64,000 nucleotides of DNA from RFSX01 sp965230215 (GCA_965230215.1 CBDDKN010000001.1:1302001-1366000), one strand, 5' to 3'; shown: positions 28,131-38,552, numbered from the stretch's first letter. A program made the numbers and translations. Notes: a model not told the origin generated them from the sequence alone.

Positions 28131-31100
28131 ATGAAAAAGATCTATACCTTAATAACTGTCTGGGCACTGGTCGCATCAGCATTTGTCCTGAATGCCCAGA
28201 ACATACCAAGACCAAATCTCGGTTCTGCCTTTGGTCTGGAAGTCAATTCAAATACTGGAAACCTATTCCACAGACATGGATTGATTTCATTATCTGAACT
28301 GGGCTTAGACCTGTCTGTAACACTTCATTACAATAGTCACGAAGCAAATACCAACCTCGGCGTAGGTAAGGGCTGGATAATGAATCATATGTCATATTTG
28401 ATAGTTTCCGATTCAACAGTAGTTGTTGTAAACCAAGACGGCAGGAAAGATGTCTTCAAAAAAGAAGCGAATAATTTTAACGCTCCAACAGGCATATTCA
28501 GAACGCTGACATTACAGAACAACAGCTATGTTCTTGAATACAAGGATGGTTCTAGAAAAGTATATAGCGCCTCTCCACCTTATATGATTCAACAAATTGC
28601 AGACAGATACAACAATACAATTGAATGCGATTACATCGACGACAAGATTAACTATGTCATGGGACAAGGTGCCAAAAGGATTGAATTTACCTGGGATCAG
28701 GAAAATCTAACTCAGGTCAAAGAAGTCAATGGACCAACACAACGCGTATGGAATCTGGTTTATGCCAACAACAATCTGATATCCATCAGTGATCCTCTTA
28801 ACATATCCACTCAGTTTAAGTACAACAGTAGAAATTTGCTTGATAAGTACATATCCAGAAATGGCACAGAGCTTAATATCAGCTATAATAGTTCTAATCA
28901 GGTATCCGATATCATTACTCCGTATACACACCAGAAGTTCCATTATGATGCTTCAAACAATACCACTACACTTAGCGAAAAAAATGCACAGGATTGGATC
29001 AATTCCCTATACATGTTTGATGACAATGGAAGGCTCATAGAAAAAGATGGAAACTGTTGTGGATACAATATGACATACAGCTACGATGAGGATAACAATA
29101 TCGTAAGCTATACAGATGCAATGGGTGCTGTAACCTCTTTTGAATATGATGACAATGGAAACATGATATCTATGACAGATCCTATTGGTTACAAGGAGTC
29201 TTATAGCTATACAAGTACTTATAATCAAATCAGCAGCCATACAGATAAGAACGGGAACACCACAGAGTACCTGTATGACAATGCCGGTAACCTTATTGAA
29301 ACGAAATACCCAAACAATACAAGCACGAGCTCAAGCTATGACAGCCAAGGCAATATGACTTCAAGTATTGATGGCAATGGCAATGTTACAAGATACCAGT
29401 ACAATGAGTATGGTGAACTTATATCTGAAACGGATGCGCTTAATTTCGTTGAAATGTTCACATACGATGAATTAGGTAATCTCATATCCTACACAGACAA
29501 ACGCAGTTACACAACAAATTATACATTTGACATCATTGGTCGACAGACTATGACCACTGATGCCTTCGGAAATTCAGACATCAATGAATACGATAACGCG
29601 GGCAACCTGATCAGATCAATCGATAAAAATGGCAATGCCAGCTCATACACCTATGATGCGCTTAACAGGATGATCACATCAAGCAATGCGCTAGGATTCA
29701 CAACAGAGTATCAGTATGATGCATTTGGAAATACCATAGGAAAGAAACTACCAAACGGTGGTAGCGAAAGTTTTCAATACGATAGTTACAAAAGACTGAT
29801 CGCTCAAACCGATGCTCTTGGTCATACCAAATACTTCCAATACGATAACAATGGAAATGAGATAGCGATGACCGATGGTAGAGGCCATACTTGGTCAAAG
29901 GAATACAATGAGCGCAATGAACTCATTATGACAATAGACCCATTGGGACACATTAATAGTTATGATTACGACGGCAATGGCAATCAAATAAGCAGCACAG
30001 ATAGAAACGGGAACACCACCAGTTCCAGTTATGATGCATTGAATAGACTATCCACCATGACCAATGCTGTTGGTGGTGTGACTAGCTATGTCTACGATGC
30101 CAACAATAACAAAGTCAGCATTACAGATGCCAGAGGAAATCAGACCCAATTGACATATGATGCTTTGAATCGTAAAATGAGTCAAACAGATGCCACCGGT
30201 AATACTGAGACATGGGAGTACGATGCAAATGACAATATGACCCTACATACCAACAAGCTTGGGTTTGTTACTGCCTTTGACTATGATGAGTTGGACAGGT
30301 TGGTATCAATGACAAATACAGAAAATGAAAACTTCACATATCAATTTGATAATGTTGGAAACAGAACGGGTCTGATAACACCACTGGGTAATCATATCAC
30401 CTATACATATGATGCTATTAACAGAAAAACATCTGAGTCAGATGATATTGGCTTGATCAGTCGATGGACTTATGATGAAAGCAATAACATCACCACATTA
30501 ACGGATGCAAATGGCAACACGATTACCAACAGCTATGACTTGCTCAATAGACTGATTAGTCGTACCGATGCGGCAGGATTCACTGTTAAGATCAACTATG
30601 ATGCAAACGGAAACAAGGTAGCTGCAGTTGATGAAGCCGGCACCCCTGCAACCATCAACTATGATGCAGCCAATAGACGTGTGCAATACACGGACTTGGC
30701 CGGTTCGAAATATGAACTGGATTATGATGCCCAGGGAAATCTGATAAAACTCACCGATGCCAATGGCAATCAAACTGAATACCAATACAACAGTCTCAAT
30801 CTGGTTGAGCTTGAAACCTATGTTGACGGAACAACCCGCTTTTTCAGCTATAACAATTTAGGACAACTGACGCAGTACATAGATGGAAACGGCGATTTGA
30901 CAAATTTCGAATACGATCAACTCAACAGGCTGACTACTAAACGATTTGCCAATGGTGAAAACTATACATATAGCTATGATGCAAACAGCAGATTGACACG
31001 GGCTATAAATGATGAAGCTGATGTACGCTTCGAATATGACAAATTGAATAGAGTAACAAACGAAGAACTCAATGGATTTGATACAAAGGTAACATACGAT

Positions 31101-32810
31101 ACAGACAACAGGCTGCAAACCATTACAACTCCACAGAATGAAGAGTTCATGTACAACTTTGACCAAAGAAACCGATTGCGCGAAATAAGTCACGATCAGG
31201 CTTCTGTATCCATGCAGTATGATGACGCCAATCGGATGACACGAATCAATTATGGCAACAACATACTTGAGGATTTTACATTCGACAACAGGAATCAATT
31301 GAGCGCTGTAAGCAGTAATCTGGATTTCCTTAACATGACAGCCACACATGATGCTAAAGGCAATGTATTAACTCAGGAAAGAACAGCATTCAACCAGTTT
31401 TCAAAAAATTATAGCTATGATAAATCAAACCGACTGGTAGTGGATGAGAGCCCTGTCGACTTTAATGGCCCACAAAGTCTTAGAGTCAATTATGACGCCA
31501 TGGGAAATAGAACAAGCACTAACGATGCCAATGAATTCGGTATTTACTCGAGCAATGATCTAAATCAGATCACAAGGCTCATTACAGAAAACACTACTTC
31601 TTCATTCAGTTATGACGATAATGGCAACATGCTTTCGAATGGCACGAGTGCTTTCTCTTACTATCAAGAGAACAGACTCAGCTCTGCAGATAATAATATT
31701 TATGGATATGATGCATTGGGAAGACGCATATTCAAAGATGATGGCAATGTCAGAACCTATTTCTTTTATCTCGGATCAGAAGTTATTGAAGAAGATGCCA
31801 ATGGCGATATCACCAGTCATATGATTGGACAAGGTACCGATCGTGGAATGGCCTTCATTAAAAATGGCGAGGTGTACTATATGCATAAGGATGCCAATCT
31901 GAATGTGGTAGCCCTGACGGATAAGACAGGTGAGGCTGTTGAGTACAACAGCTATAATGCATTTGGCACCCATAGATCCTTTGATAAAGATCTTATAGCT
32001 TCTAACTCAATTAGCCCATACCTCTTTCAGAGCAGGCGCTTTGACAGAGAATCTGGCTTATACCATTTCCGAGCAAGAGCTTATGATCCTTCACTTGGCA
32101 GGTTTTTGCAGAGAGATCCTATTGGTACGAAAGACCAAATCAACTTGTACTCTTTTGTAAGAAATAACCCAGTGGGCAATATCGATCCTTCTGGATTAGC
32201 TACAATAAAAGGAACTATGAAAATTGAGTCATCCTCATTCATCTCTTGGAATAGAACACAAGTTCAACTTGACTTCAACCTTGATGTGACATGTAACAAT
32301 AAGGGGGTACCCTTATTTGGTCCACCACCAAGTCCAAATGCTACTATAAACAAAGCGGATGATTCTAAGAGTAATCCTCCTGCATTTTTGCCAAATGCCA
32401 ATTGTGGAAACAGACCAGGCTTCTTTGTAACATGGTCTGGGTATTCTATAGAAGAAGACATGCCTGCTGCAGAAGCAGGGGCAGCAGTAGGAGGAACAGT
32501 TGGAACTGGTGTCGGTGCTGTGGTTGCAGGGTTTACGCTTTCTGGTCCTGTACCTATAGCTATCGGATCAGTAGGAGGAACAATAGAAGGTGCAGCATTA
32601 GGCGGAGCAATTGAGTATATCTATGATGATGAATGGAACTTAAATTTCAGTCTCACATGGAAAGTTTGCTGCAAGTGCATTGCCAAAGGAAAATTCAAGC
32701 CTCAAATTACTTATATGAAAGCGTCAGAAACTGTGAATTGGACTGAAAACTTCCCATGGGGATATGAAGTCAATGGAAAAGGAACAGGATTTACAATATC
32801 AAAAAAATAA
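28131..32810 (+). CDS. RHS/YD-repeat shell protein with distinct C-terminal domain
   Basis: The 1,559-aa product has a signal peptide (1-22), an N-terminal DUF6531-like opening (GLEVNSNTGNLFHRHGLISLSELGLDLSVTLHYN) and dozens of YD repeats of the type YDANGN(K/Q)...ITDARGN from ~170 to ~1,250. The RHS core motif YHFRARAYDPSLGRFLQRDPIG...NLYSFVRNNP...DPSGL ends near residue 1356. The last ~203 residues (1357-1559) are unlike the repeats and contain a Gly/Ala-rich hydrophobic stretch (AAEAGAAVGGTVGTGVGAVV...) and a CCKC motif. In RHS proteins the core is a cocoon that holds and cuts off this C-terminal cargo, often a toxin. I do not recognise the cargo and see no obvious immunity gene. Confidence 0.93.
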   Translation: MKKIYTLITVWALVASAFVLNAQNIPRPNLGSAFGLEVNSNTGNLFHRHGLISLSELGLDLSVTLHYNSHEANTNLGVGKGWIMNHMSYLIVSDSTVVVVNQDGRKDVFKKEANNFNAPTGIFRTLTLQNNSYVLEYKDGSRKVYSASPPYMIQQIADRYNNTIECDYIDDKINYVMGQGAKRIEFTWDQENLTQVKEVNGPTQRVWNLVYANNNLISISDPLNISTQFKYNSRNLLDKYISRNGTELNISYNSSNQVSDIITPYTHQKFHYDASNNTTTLSEKNAQDWINSLYMFDDNGRLIEKDGNCCGYNMTYSYDEDNNIVSYTDAMGAVTSFEYDDNGNMISMTDPIGYKESYSYTSTYNQISSHTDKNGNTTEYLYDNAGNLIETKYPNNTSTSSSYDSQGNMTSSIDGNGNVTRYQYNEYGELISETDALNFVEMFTYDELGNLISYTDKRSYTTNYTFDIIGRQTMTTDAFGNSDINEYDNAGNLIRSIDKNGNASSYTYDALNRMITSSNALGFTTEYQYDAFGNTIGKKLPNGGSESFQYDSYKRLIAQTDALGHTKYFQYDNNGNEIAMTDGRGHTWSKEYNERNELIMTIDPLGHINSYDYDGNGNQISSTDRNGNTTSSSYDALNRLSTMTNAVGGVTSYVYDANNNKVSITDARGNQTQLTYDALNRKMSQTDATGNTETWEYDANDNMTLHTNKLGFVTAFDYDELDRLVSMTNTENENFTYQFDNVGNRTGLITPLGNHITYTYDAINRKTSESDDIGLISRWTYDESNNITTLTDANGNTITNSYDLLNRLISRTDAAGFTVKINYDANGNKVAAVDEAGTPATINYDAANRRVQYTDLAGSKYELDYDAQGNLIKLTDANGNQTEYQYNSLNLVELETYVDGTTRFFSYNNLGQLTQYIDGNGDLTNFEYDQLNRLTTKRFANGENYTYSYDANSRLTRAINDEADVRFEYDKLNRVTNEELNGFDTKVTYDTDNRLQTITTPQNEEFMYNFDQRNRLREISHDQASVSMQYDDANRMTRINYGNNILEDFTFDNRNQLSAVSSNLDFLNMTATHDAKGNVLTQERTAFNQFSKNYSYDKSNRLVVDESPVDFNGPQSLRVNYDAMGNRTSTNDANEFGIYSSNDLNQITRLITENTTSSFSYDDNGNMLSNGTSAFSYYQENRLSSADNNIYGYDALGRRIFKDDGNVRTYFFYLGSEVIEEDANGDITSHMIGQGTDRGMAFIKNGEVYYMHKDANLNVVALTDKTGEAVEYNSYNAFGTHRSFDKDLIASNSISPYLFQSRRFDRESGLYHFRARAYDPSLGRFLQRDPIGTKDQINLYSFVRNNPVGNIDPSGLATIKGTMKIESSSFISWNRTQVQLDFNLDVTCNNKGVPLFGPPPSPNATINKADDSKSNPPAFLPNANCGNRPGFFVTWSGYSIEEDMPAAEAGAAVGGTVGTGVGAVVAGFTLSGPVPIAIGSVGGTIEGAALGGAIEYIYDDEWNLNFSLTWKVCCKCIAKGKFKPQITYMKASETVNWTENFPWGYEVNGKGTGFTISKK

Positions 32811-32814
32811 TACA

Positions 32815-35676
32815 ATGAAAAATCTATATATAACACTAATACTCTCACTTATACTATTAAGTGGGCTCAATGCGCAAAGCATCAGCGAAGGATGCGCTTC
32901 ATGTTCAACTTGTCCAGAAAAAGATTTCCTGGGACTGCAGGATTTCTTCCAGGAATGCGACCCTGAAGTTTCTTATGAAATAACGCCTACCTGCGAAGGT
33001 GAGGAGGATGGTATCATCAACATTACAAATGCCTCTGTTAACGGAAAGTCCATAGACATTTCAAGCATCGACTTCAACTGGATCAACCGTAATGAATCAG
33101 GCCAAGGCTTGACCATGGTCAAAAATCTTCCTGCTGGACCACAGGGTCTGATCATAAGCTTTAACGAAGGCTGTGAATATACACTGAACTTTGAAGTACC
33201 TGAAGTGGATCTTACCGGAGTTGATTTCAGATTGAAAAACGTGAGTCGTGAAGGCGCAAATGATGGAAAGATATCTCTACTGGGTGCAGAATTTAATATG
33301 CCTGTTGAAAATGTGAGGGTCACATGGGAAGACCTTCCAGGACAGGAGTTTGACTTTCCCAATATCAGAGATAATCTTCCTGATGGCATATATGTAGCTG
33401 AGATATTTTATGGGGAGCAAAACTGTAAAGAAGTGCGCATTTTTAGTATTTGCACCAACAGTTTTGATTTTGATGATGATTACTTTGAAAGTTTTGATGA
33501 GTGTGAAATACCTGACGACTGGTTTCAGGAAGAAGAAACCTGGTTTACAGAATACGGATATGATGGGGGTTGCTTTTTATTAGGCACTCAGACAGATGCA
33601 CCGCTTATCTGGATACCGGATAATATTGAGTCCTATTCTAATGGAACCCTGATCTTCCAGTTCATGGCATTCCCTGAAATACCGGATGGGCCTAGACTGA
33701 AAACAGAATACTATCCACCGGATGACTATGAAGTTGAACTGGACTGGAATGGGTGCCCATTTGCCAACATCTGCGATGTGGAAGCACTTTTACCTGAATT
33801 GAAAGAAGGCGGATACTTTCAGTTTACCATGACATCAGACCTCCCAAATCCATTTATTCTGATAGATAATTTTGAATTGAGAGGTGCAGGTGGATCATCA
33901 GGACCTTCCTGTAATCTGGATGGTGTATTTACGGAATTCAAAAGCAACTCCGTACAAATTTGCCAGGGTGAGACCTTGTATCCTGGAGGGCTTTTAAACA
34001 TAAGCGGAGGTTCAACGCCATATGAGTTCGAATGGGATCTTGATGGTCAGGGCTCTTATAATGATTCCGATGAAGCATTCCCGGCGGTTGATAATCTGCC
34101 AATAGGAACGACAACCATTTCAGCTAGAATTACAGATGCTGATGGTGACCGTATCATTGTTGATCTTGATGTCAATGTAATCGCATCAAGCCATATTGAA
34201 TTATCAATTCCTGAACTTCAAAGTGATCCGTTTGGCATTTATCAAATATGTAATGATGCGACTCCTGTTGCAATCAGCGCTAACATTGCAATCGATATTC
34301 TTGGAGATGGTGTATCTGGTAATATGTTCGATCCATCTTCACTTGCTCCGGGATACTATGTGATTTATACGCTTGGAACTGATTGCACAAGCAATGACCA
34401 GTTATTTGTCGAAGTAACGGAATTCGAAGACAATTATATTTCTCAATCCAGCTTCACGAGATGTGGAGAGATCTTAAACTTGAATCAATACTTGAATTCA
34501 ACAGAAGCCAGTATTTCATGGTCGGGATCAACATTTGTTTCTGAAGAAGGAATAATAGATTTAAGAGCAGATCTTCCAAGCTCACTCAGCTTGGATATGA
34601 CGGAAGAGCTTCACGGATGTAGCCAGACACAAACATTTAGTATTCAATTTACCGATTCAGCAAATACTGGCTGGTCTCCCCCATCCGATGGTATTTACCT
34701 TTGTGAATCTGCTATCGATCTCACAGAATTACTGGATCAAAACGCTGACTTAAACGGCCAATGGAAAGGTGGTTCTTACATTCAGGACAACATCTTTGAT
34801 CCGTCAGTATTGGAGCCCGGTCTCTACCCTGTTATTTATGCGATTGGATCAGGAGATTGTTATCAACAAACACAAAAGTTTATACGCGTAAATGCATGCA
34901 ATCGCTCGATGTCCATAAAAGTTTTCATGGAAAACGAAATGCGAGCTGAAGGCTTGATGAAAAATGAAAGAGAGGTTCAAGGAACGATAGCACTGGATCA
35001 ACCATTCAATGCGGCACCATTCAACTATGCTGGCGATGAAAGTCTTTCAGCCAATCTAATTCCTATCAATACCACTGATTGGGTTCTAATAGAATTGCTT
35101 GATAGCAATTCCGGCGATGTGGAATCAAGATCAGCGAAGCTCGTCAGAAATGATGGATTCATAACAGAGTTAGATGGGGCAACGGATCTGTCACTACCGA
35201 TCGAAGAAGATGATAGCTTCTTCTTACGCATACATCACATGGATCACTATTCAATTACCTCATCCAATATTGTACTTGATTATCAGGATTTCACAATTGA
35301 TAACTCAAGTGTTATGGATGATTCAAATCTATCACAGCCCTATTCAGGATTATGGGCCATGAAGTACAGAGAAACATCTACATCAATTGAAGAGGTCGAT
35401 GTAAATACATTTGAAAATCTGGATGTCAATATCTACCCGAATCCAACCTCTGATATCTTAACAGCAGAAGTATCGGATAATAAAATGATGCAAGACATTC
35501 GATTTGATTTTATCAACGCAAATGGAGCTATAGCCAAGTCACACGCTGCGCAACTTAAGAGTGACCAGCATAGAGTACAATTTGATTGCTCTGATTTGTC
35601 AGCAGGCGTCTATATGCTGCGCATCAAATCAAACAAGAAAATCCAAACAAGGAGAGTAGTAATTATAAATGATTAG
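32815..35676 (+). CDS. Large T9SS-exported surface protein downstream of RHS
   Basis: I start at the ATG at 32815, four bases after the RHS stop, because the signal peptide (MKNLYITLILSLILLSGLNAQ) starts there. The 953-aa product has a Cys-rich start (CASCSTCPEKDF), then several beta-sandwich regions with PKD-like or SprB-like features (IITPTCEGEEDGIINI-type segments, GGSTPYEFEWDLDGQG) and C-terminal YPNPTSDILTAEV...LSAGVYMLRIKSN, a T9SS type A sorting tail. It should be exported and anchored on the cell surface. The 4-bp spacing to the RHS gene suggests translational coupling, and a strong terminator follows the stop. It might accompany or display the RHS product. Confidence 0.88.
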   Translation: MKNLYITLILSLILLSGLNAQSISEGCASCSTCPEKDFLGLQDFFQECDPEVSYEITPTCEGEEDGIINITNASVNGKSIDISSIDFNWINRNESGQGLTMVKNLPAGPQGLIISFNEGCEYTLNFEVPEVDLTGVDFRLKNVSREGANDGKISLLGAEFNMPVENVRVTWEDLPGQEFDFPNIRDNLPDGIYVAEIFYGEQNCKEVRIFSICTNSFDFDDDYFESFDECEIPDDWFQEEETWFTEYGYDGGCFLLGTQTDAPLIWIPDNIESYSNGTLIFQFMAFPEIPDGPRLKTEYYPPDDYEVELDWNGCPFANICDVEALLPELKEGGYFQFTMTSDLPNPFILIDNFELRGAGGSSGPSCNLDGVFTEFKSNSVQICQGETLYPGGLLNISGGSTPYEFEWDLDGQGSYNDSDEAFPAVDNLPIGTTTISARITDADGDRIIVDLDVNVIASSHIELSIPELQSDPFGIYQICNDATPVAISANIAIDILGDGVSGNMFDPSSLAPGYYVIYTLGTDCTSNDQLFVEVTEFEDNYISQSSFTRCGEILNLNQYLNSTEASISWSGSTFVSEEGIIDLRADLPSSLSLDMTEELHGCSQTQTFSIQFTDSANTGWSPPSDGIYLCESAIDLTELLDQNADLNGQWKGGSYIQDNIFDPSVLEPGLYPVIYAIGSGDCYQQTQKFIRVNACNRSMSIKVFMENEMRAEGLMKNEREVQGTIALDQPFNAAPFNYAGDESLSANLIPINTTDWVLIELLDSNSGDVESRSAKLVRNDGFITELDGATDLSLPIEEDDSFFLRIHHMDHYSITSSNIVLDYQDFTIDNSSVMDDSNLSQPYSGLWAMKYRETSTSIEEVDVNTFENLDVNIYPNPTSDILTAEVSDNKMMQDIRFDFINANGAIAKSHAAQLKSDQHRVQFDCSDLSAGVYMLRIKSNKKIQTRRVVIIND

Positions 35677-35686
35677 TAAATGTTTT

Positions 35687-35720
35687 AAGACCTTGAGACC
35701 GGAATTGGTTTCAAGGTCTT
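35687..35720 (+). terminator. Strong bidirectional terminator closing the CHAT-RHS operon
   Basis: A 14-bp stem (AAGACCTTGAGACC / GGTTTCAAGGTCTT, one G-T pair) with a 6-nt loop is followed by a short T-run and starts 10 bp after the stop at 35676. The opposite strand also shows a T-rich end, so it may also end the convergent gene at 35758. Confidence 0.9.
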
Positions 35721-35757
35721 TTCATTAAACCCAAATAAAGAGCCTTACCCTTGCCTG

Positions 35758-36462
35758 TTACACCAATTGAATATCTCGGTAAGATCTTTTTCCTTTTTGT
35801 ATCCCAGGCCTGTGCTTCCTGCATATTCTTGTAAGAGCCGCTTGATGCTCCTCCATCAACTTAAGGATACTCTTTTTGCCAGTTTTCAAACGCTGTGCAT
35901 TCTGCCCCTTATGAGCATAATACAAAGCAGAAGATTGTCTGTATTCTTTACCCGATCCCAAATTTGTATGTAAGGCCGTACCACCAGTGGTATGTAGACT
36001 CAAACTGTATTTCTTAAGCAGTGAATGATCACCACCTGACAAGACTTCAAAATAAATGGCTGAGGTACCATCATTTTTTTCGTCAGACGTGAGGGGAATA
36101 AATACCTGAGCATCAAGTTTAACTGCGTGAATGGCCACGGGGTGCAAAACACGCATATCATCAGCTGTCTTAATTTCTATTCTGTTTCTGTGAATATTGA
36201 ATCTTGCCGGGCAATAATATACTTCTCCAGATACGGCATAGACCACTCCGGCTGTCCATAGCGGATCTAAGTATATGCCCTTTATCTGACTTTTGGCCAA
36301 AGCCACAGGTGATGATATTTCCTTAAGCTTCTGATCATTCTTATAGATATGCTGATTGACTGTAGCAAGAGCTACTGGATCTAATGGTCTTTGAACCTGA
36401 GCCTCTGCCACATTAAGTAATAGAAAAACAGCAAAGAAGAGAGTAACGCCATTACGCATCAT
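35758..36462 (-). CDS. Secreted protein of unknown function
   Basis: The 234-aa product has a signal peptide (MRNGVTLFFAVFLLLNVAEAQ). The mature part holds a beta-rich segment like those found in other Bacteroidota secreted proteins of unknown function (GVVYAVSGEVYYCPARFNIHRNRIEIKTADDMRVLHP) and a Lys/Arg-rich C-terminus (GQNAQRLKTGKKSILKLMEEHQAALTRICRKHR). I do not recognise a named family. It is separated by 150 bp from the end of the phosphonate-type operon and converges on the CHAT-RHS terminator, so it is probably its own unit. Confidence 0.75.
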   Translation of the reverse strand: MMRNGVTLFFAVFLLLNVAEAQVQRPLDPVALATVNQHIYKNDQKLKEISSPVALAKSQIKGIYLDPLWTAGVVYAVSGEVYYCPARFNIHRNRIEIKTADDMRVLHPVAIHAVKLDAQVFIPLTSDEKNDGTSAIYFEVLSGGDHSLLKKYSLSLHTTGGTALHTNLGSGKEYRQSSALYYAHKGQNAQRLKTGKKSILKLMEEHQAALTRICRKHRPGIQKGKRSYRDIQLV

Positions 36463-36612
36463 AGTTTGGTTTAATTAGATAATAAGCTTGATTGTATTTA
36501 TTCTACCTTGGTTGGTGAGCGCAATTTATAAAACTCATTGCTATTCTCTAAAATATGGAAGGATATTGCGCCTTTTGTTAAGGCGAAAGACAAAAAGCTA
36601 CGCCTCAAACCT

Positions 36613-37872
36613 TCAGGAGGTTTTATGCGCAATACGCCATTTTAATAACAACACAACTATTAAACCTGCTGACCCGGCAATCAAACAAAGCATCTGAAAA
36701 AAGTTTAGCCAATTCAGGTTCAGAGACATCAAATTCTTGACCAACATGATTACAATACTCCCTAGATATCCGAACGCATCTGAGATATACATTATGAAGC
36801 CTACATTGGCTGTTATCGCATAACTCGCAATAAATCGATCGAATACTACACCATTCAAAAGAATATAGGGTAAGAACAAACCTACACCTGTTGACATCAT
36901 CCATATTACTGGAGAGATGAATTGCATTCTAAATAAGACTGTGGAAACCAATAAAAGGCTTATGCCTAGTATACATATATTTAGATTTATCTTGAGAGCT
37001 TTAAAATTGTCCTTTATCCTGTACAAAAATGCTAATCCTATCAGCACTAGAATAGTCACAGGAAGTTCGGTAGTAGTATAAATCTCGGGATTTTCTGCGA
37101 ATCCTAGACTATCCCATATCTCCACATTAAAATTGTCTCTGATATCTCGAATTATGGTCAGCATGAGATAAAATAGTACAAATAACAAAGTGGCCATTCC
37201 ATATTTGGCCAGGAATTGCTTCTTGTCATTCTTGCTCATTGCTTTACGCTCTGACTTATATTCTTTCTCTTCTTCTGAAGGTGGAGGAATCAGGCTAAGC
37301 ATCCATAATGAAATTCCCAGAAGTGGAAACATACAAGCGCCAATAACCATTGGCATCATCTGCTCAGATACACCATTTAGAACCAGTACCCTTCCGAGAC
37401 TTTTGGCAATCCCAGAAGTTAAAATGAAATTGGCAGAGATAAAAACAGTCAAAATCTCAGTAAAATGACGGCCTTCACAGAATGTAAATACAATGCCCCA
37501 TATCAATCCTAAAGGCATTCCATTTATAAACAACATTACTGGACCCCAAGCAGGAGGAAGGAAGGCAAAACCAACCAATGCCAACCATGCAAAGGCTATC
37601 AAAAGCAAAAACAGCCTAATCCTCCTGGTATAATCTAATTCGCTTATAATACGTATCCCAGCAAACTTTGATAATGCATAACCAAGTACTTGTGCAATTA
37701 CTAATACAATCTTGTAGTCAACTCCCCATAACTCCATGGACTCATATGTGCCCGCCGTAAATGGCTTACGGTACATATACATACAGAAATAGGACATAAA
37801 GCTTGCAACACCGGCCCACAGTACAAAAAAGCTGCTGCTCCTCTCAAACCATCTATGAATTCGTGCGATCAC
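36613..37872 (-). CDS. DUF5690-type multi-pass membrane transporter
   Basis: I prefer the GTG at 37872, four bases after the HAD gene stop; an upstream ATG at 37920 would overlap that gene by 44 bp. The ~419-aa product has about twelve hydrophobic helices and an MFS-like layout (FFVLWAGVASFMSYFCMYMYRKPFTAGTY at the start; PPAWGPVMLFINGMPLGLIWGIVFTFCEGRHFTEIL). The YRKPFTA segment and overall form match the DUF5690 family of Bacteroidota. It ends the operon that starts with SusC and should move a breakdown product or substrate across the inner membrane. The substrate is inferred from neighbours only. Confidence 0.78.
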   Translation of the reverse strand: MIARIHRWFERSSSFFVLWAGVASFMSYFCMYMYRKPFTAGTYESMELWGVDYKIVLVIAQVLGYALSKFAGIRIISELDYTRRIRLFLLLIAFAWLALVGFAFLPPAWGPVMLFINGMPLGLIWGIVFTFCEGRHFTEILTVFISANFILTSGIAKSLGRVLVLNGVSEQMMPMVIGACMFPLLGISLWMLSLIPPPSEEEKEYKSERKAMSKNDKKQFLAKYGMATLLFVLFYLMLTIIRDIRDNFNVEIWDSLGFAENPEIYTTTELPVTILVLIGLAFLYRIKDNFKALKINLNICILGISLLLVSTVLFRMQFISPVIWMMSTGVGLFLPYILLNGVVFDRFIASYAITANVGFIMYISDAFGYLGSIVIMLVKNLMSLNLNWLNFFQMLCLIAGSAGLIVVLLLKWRIAHKTS

Positions 37873-37876
37873 TAGA

Positions 37877-38551
37877 TTAATGCTGAACGACGATATCCAG
37901 AAGTGCCTCGATATCATCAATCACAAAATCTGGTTCTGCTGTAAGTAGTTGGCTTGCATTATGTGCTCCTGTGGTAACACCAACTGTCACAGCCACAGCC
38001 GCAGCTTTACCTTCCTTGATATCGATAATGCTATCACCTACTTTAAGTGTCTGACTGGGCTCTATATTCAACTTGGTGCAAGCCTTAAGAATCATATCTG
38101 GTGCCGGCCTTCCATTGTCAACATCATCTGAGCTTATAAGCATGTCTATATCTTCGCCTACTTTGGTACCCGTTTTATTGAGGATTAATTCAGCCATCGC
38201 TTTAGAATATCCAGTATTGAAGACCACGCTTATTTCCCTGTCTTTCAATTCAAGCAATAGGTTATGCATACCTGTAAATAGGCTTATATCACTAGTCTCA
38301 TATGCGATATTTAAGCGCTTAGTAAAGGTCTCATAAACAGCATCGACCATATCATCGGTTGTTTGATATCCCTTTGCATCCATCACATTTTTAATAGCCA
38401 TCCATTTCTCCTTGCCTGCACAATGCTCAAGTACTTCACTGGAGTCAACCTGATAGCCATGATTCAATAATGCAGAAAAAATTGTTTTGTAAACAATGTT
38501 ATTTTCATCTACAGCCGTTCCGGCCATATCAAATATTACTAATTTGATCAT
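37877..38551 (-). CDS. PhnX-like HAD hydrolase (phosphonatase-like)
   Basis: The 224-aa product has the HAD nucleophile motif as DMAGT (Asp8), not the usual DxDxT/V, and NGRPAPDMI with Arg where most HAD enzymes have Lys, followed by KVGDSIIDIKEGKAAAV. Both are features of phosphonoacetaldehyde hydrolase and its PhnX-like relatives. The cap region has AGKEKWMAI near residues 45-53; Lys47 or Lys49 could occupy the place of the Schiff-base lysine of true PhnX, but this needs an alignment. It would cleave the C-P bond of phosphonoacetaldehyde or dephosphorylate a related compound. It lies 1 bp after the FAD oxidoreductase gene, a known pairing of these families. Confidence 0.85.
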   Translation of the reverse strand: MIKLVIFDMAGTAVDENNIVYKTIFSALLNHGYQVDSSEVLEHCAGKEKWMAIKNVMDAKGYQTTDDMVDAVYETFTKRLNIAYETSDISLFTGMHNLLLELKDREISVVFNTGYSKAMAELILNKTGTKVGEDIDMLISSDDVDNGRPAPDMILKACTKLNIEPSQTLKVGDSIIDIKEGKAAAVAVTVGVTTGAHNASQLLTAEPDFVIDDIEALLDIVVQH

Positions 38552-38552
38552 C

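Noticed and set aside
30858..31349. 163-aa antisense open frame inside the RHS gene
   Set aside because: It lies opposite highly regular YD repeats; the composition is explained by the repeat codons and no start context is visible.
32764..32814. Start of the T9SS protein inside the RHS gene
   Set aside because: The signal peptide starts at 32815; the upstream 17 residues would block export.
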